NCBI GenBank assembly: GCA_026989405.1
Contig: JALSJL010000062.1
Location: 1 to 5,556, forward strand
Direction of reading: 5' to 3'
Source: Marinosulfonomonas sp.
GTDB lineage: Bacteria > Pseudomonadota > Alphaproteobacteria > Rhodobacterales > Rhodobacteraceae
DNA length: 5,556 nucleotides
Shown: positions 5,059-5,556 of the stretch, one piece after another
Layout of the letters: every line of letters begins with the position of its first letter
Numbering within the stretch: position 1 is the first letter of the stretch
Program-made: the position numbers and the translations under genes
Notes under the pieces: model-generated
What the model was told of the DNA's origin: nothing
Databases searched by the model: none
What the model saw: only the letters and a program-made list of their open reading frames with translations

Positions 5059-5279
5059 CCGGGCCGGCACATGGGGAACGCTTCGGACCGGGATTTTTCC
5101 GTGCTGTGGTTGCGCGCGAAAGCGCAGGATCAATCAGAGCGGAGACCATCGGCGGACAGCCGCAAGAACAGGATGACATGACGATTGCGCGAAGGCCGGG
5201 CATGCGGGTATTGATGGGGGAAGCGCAATTTTCGGTTGGCAGGTCAGATGCTGGAATGGTTTTGAACAACAATGGGTAA
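5055..5279 (+). CDS. Doubtful 74-residue ORF between soxS and soxR
   Basis: An ATG overlapping the soxS stop (ATGA) opens 74 codons ending at a TAA that overlaps the soxR start region by eight bases. The ATGA overlap could allow translation coupled to soxS and on to soxR, whose own ribosome site is poor. I do not recognise the product: it has no cysteine, no membrane segment and no signal peptide, and is glycine/arginine rich. Against coding, about 58 percent of its codons end in G or C (43 of 74), below what the neighbouring genes appear to use, and it uses AGA, AGG, GTA, TCA and many GGA codons. It may instead be untranslated leader or decayed sequence. I list it because nothing else explains this gap. 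Confidence 0.2.
   Translation: MTGPAHGERFGPGFFRAVVARESAGSIRAETIGGQPQEQDDMTIARRPGMRVLMGEAQFSVGRSDAGMVLNNNG
5111..5124 (+). other. GAAA-tetraloop hairpin in the soxS-soxR spacer
   Basis: TGCGC-GAAA-GCGCA is a perfect five-bp stem closed by a stable GNRA-type loop in the plus-strand transcript. The nine bases TTGCGCGAA recur at 5185-5193, and ATTGCGC at 5184-5190 can pair with GCGCAAT at 5223-5229. No T-run follows the hairpin, so it is not a terminator. Whether the spacer RNA folds in a meaningful way is unknown. Confidence 0.25.
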
Positions 5280-5556
5280 AAAGATGGGTCTTCCGATTCT
5301 CGACGGAGAGATGAGCGACAAGGACATGGACAAGATGATGTCCAGCGCCTGTGATGCGTCAAACATGCTGAAGGCGCTCAGTCACGAGGGTCGCCTGATG
5401 ATCCTGTGCCACCTGGTCACTGGTGAAAAATCGGTGACGGAACTGGAAGAGCTGCTTTCGGCGCGCCAGGCTGCGGTGTCGCAACAACTGGCCCGGCTGC
5501 GGCTGGAAGGGCTGGTGACGCCCCGGCGCGATGGCAAGACGATCTACTATTCGCTG
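5272..5556 (+). CDS. soxR: SoxR, ArsR-family sulfane-sulfur-responsive repressor, N-terminal 95 residues (runs past the right edge)
   Basis: SoxR is the cytoplasmic repressor of the sox cluster, of the SqrR/BigR branch of the ArsR family, which senses persulfides rather than metals. The visible part has the branch signature LKALSHEGRLMILCHL (33-48), then GEKSVTEL (51-58), and the winged-helix recognition region RQAAVSQQLARLRLEG (65-80) followed by the wing RRDGKTIYYSL (85-95). C46 matches the first of the two sensing cysteines; the second lies in the last helix, beyond the window. C27 in the N-terminal arm is an extra cysteine. The ATG at 5272 is chosen as the first in frame; the ATG at 5284 is possible, and neither has a good Shine-Dalgarno. 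A metal-sensing ArsR is unlikely because the metal-site CxC is absent. It is the last gene visible in the soxS unit. Confidence 0.9.
   Translation, partial: MGKKMGLPILDGEMSDKDMDKMMSSACDASNMLKALSHEGRLMILCHLVTGEKSVTELEELLSARQAAVSQQLARLRLEGLVTPRRDGKTIYYSL

Noticed and set aside
5236..5264. Separate promoter for soxR (TTGGCA at 5236-5241)
   Set aside because: No acceptable -10 box follows at 16-18 bases, and the start site would fall at the soxR ATG itself.
4937..5362. Minus-strand 141-residue frame across soxS, the spacer and soxR
   Set aside because: It overlaps two well-supported plus-strand genes, and its serine/arginine/proline-rich product resembles nothing known. It does not rescue the spacer.
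1..5556. CRISPR arrays, insertion-sequence ends, tRNA or rRNA genes, riboswitches
   Set aside because: No spaced repeats, transposase frame, cloverleaf or conserved riboswitch core was seen. Gaps other than those described are short and plain.

Overview
The window is the front half of a sulfur-oxidation (sox) locus. Several things point to an alphaproteobacterium of the Rhodobacteraceae type (Paracoccus, Rhodovulum, roseobacters): the GC-rich, G/C-ending codon use, the gene order soxR-S / V-W-X-Y-Z-A-B, and a SoxA that closely resembles what I recall of the Rhodovulum sulfidophilum protein. The species cannot be named from sequence alone.

Layout. Two divergent transcription units meet at about 4623-4695. 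On the minus strand, reading right to left, come soxV (CcdA-type thiol electron transporter), soxW (periplasmic thioredoxin), a 119-bp gap with a promoter and operator, then soxX, soxY, soxZ, soxA and soxB; soxB runs off the left edge. On the plus strand come soxS (small periplasmic thioredoxin), a 213-bp stretch with a weak 74-codon ORF, and soxR (ArsR-family repressor), which runs off the right edge.

How the genes work together. SoxXA is the c-type cytochrome that oxidatively couples thiosulfate to the C-terminal cysteine of SoxY in the SoxYZ carrier. SoxB then hydrolyses the terminal sulfone to release sulfate. SoxV carries reducing power across the membrane to SoxW and probably SoxS, and SoxS keeps SoxYZ active. 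SoxR represses the cluster until reactive sulfane sulfur modifies its cysteines. The soxCD and soxEF genes usual for such clusters would lie beyond the left edge and are not seen.

Main points of interest: (1) an exact ATTC-N8-GAAT palindrome lies in the -35/-10 spacer of the predicted soxX promoter, and a degenerate relative lies in the same place in the predicted soxV promoter; (2) this SoxA has only five cysteines and lacks the sixth, which normally ligates its N-terminal heme; (3) a terminator-like hairpin separates soxA from soxB; (4) the soxS-soxR spacer is unusually long and holds an ATGA-coupled ORF of doubtful reality. No mobile elements, CRISPR arrays, tRNA or rRNA genes were seen, and I found no wholly new system.
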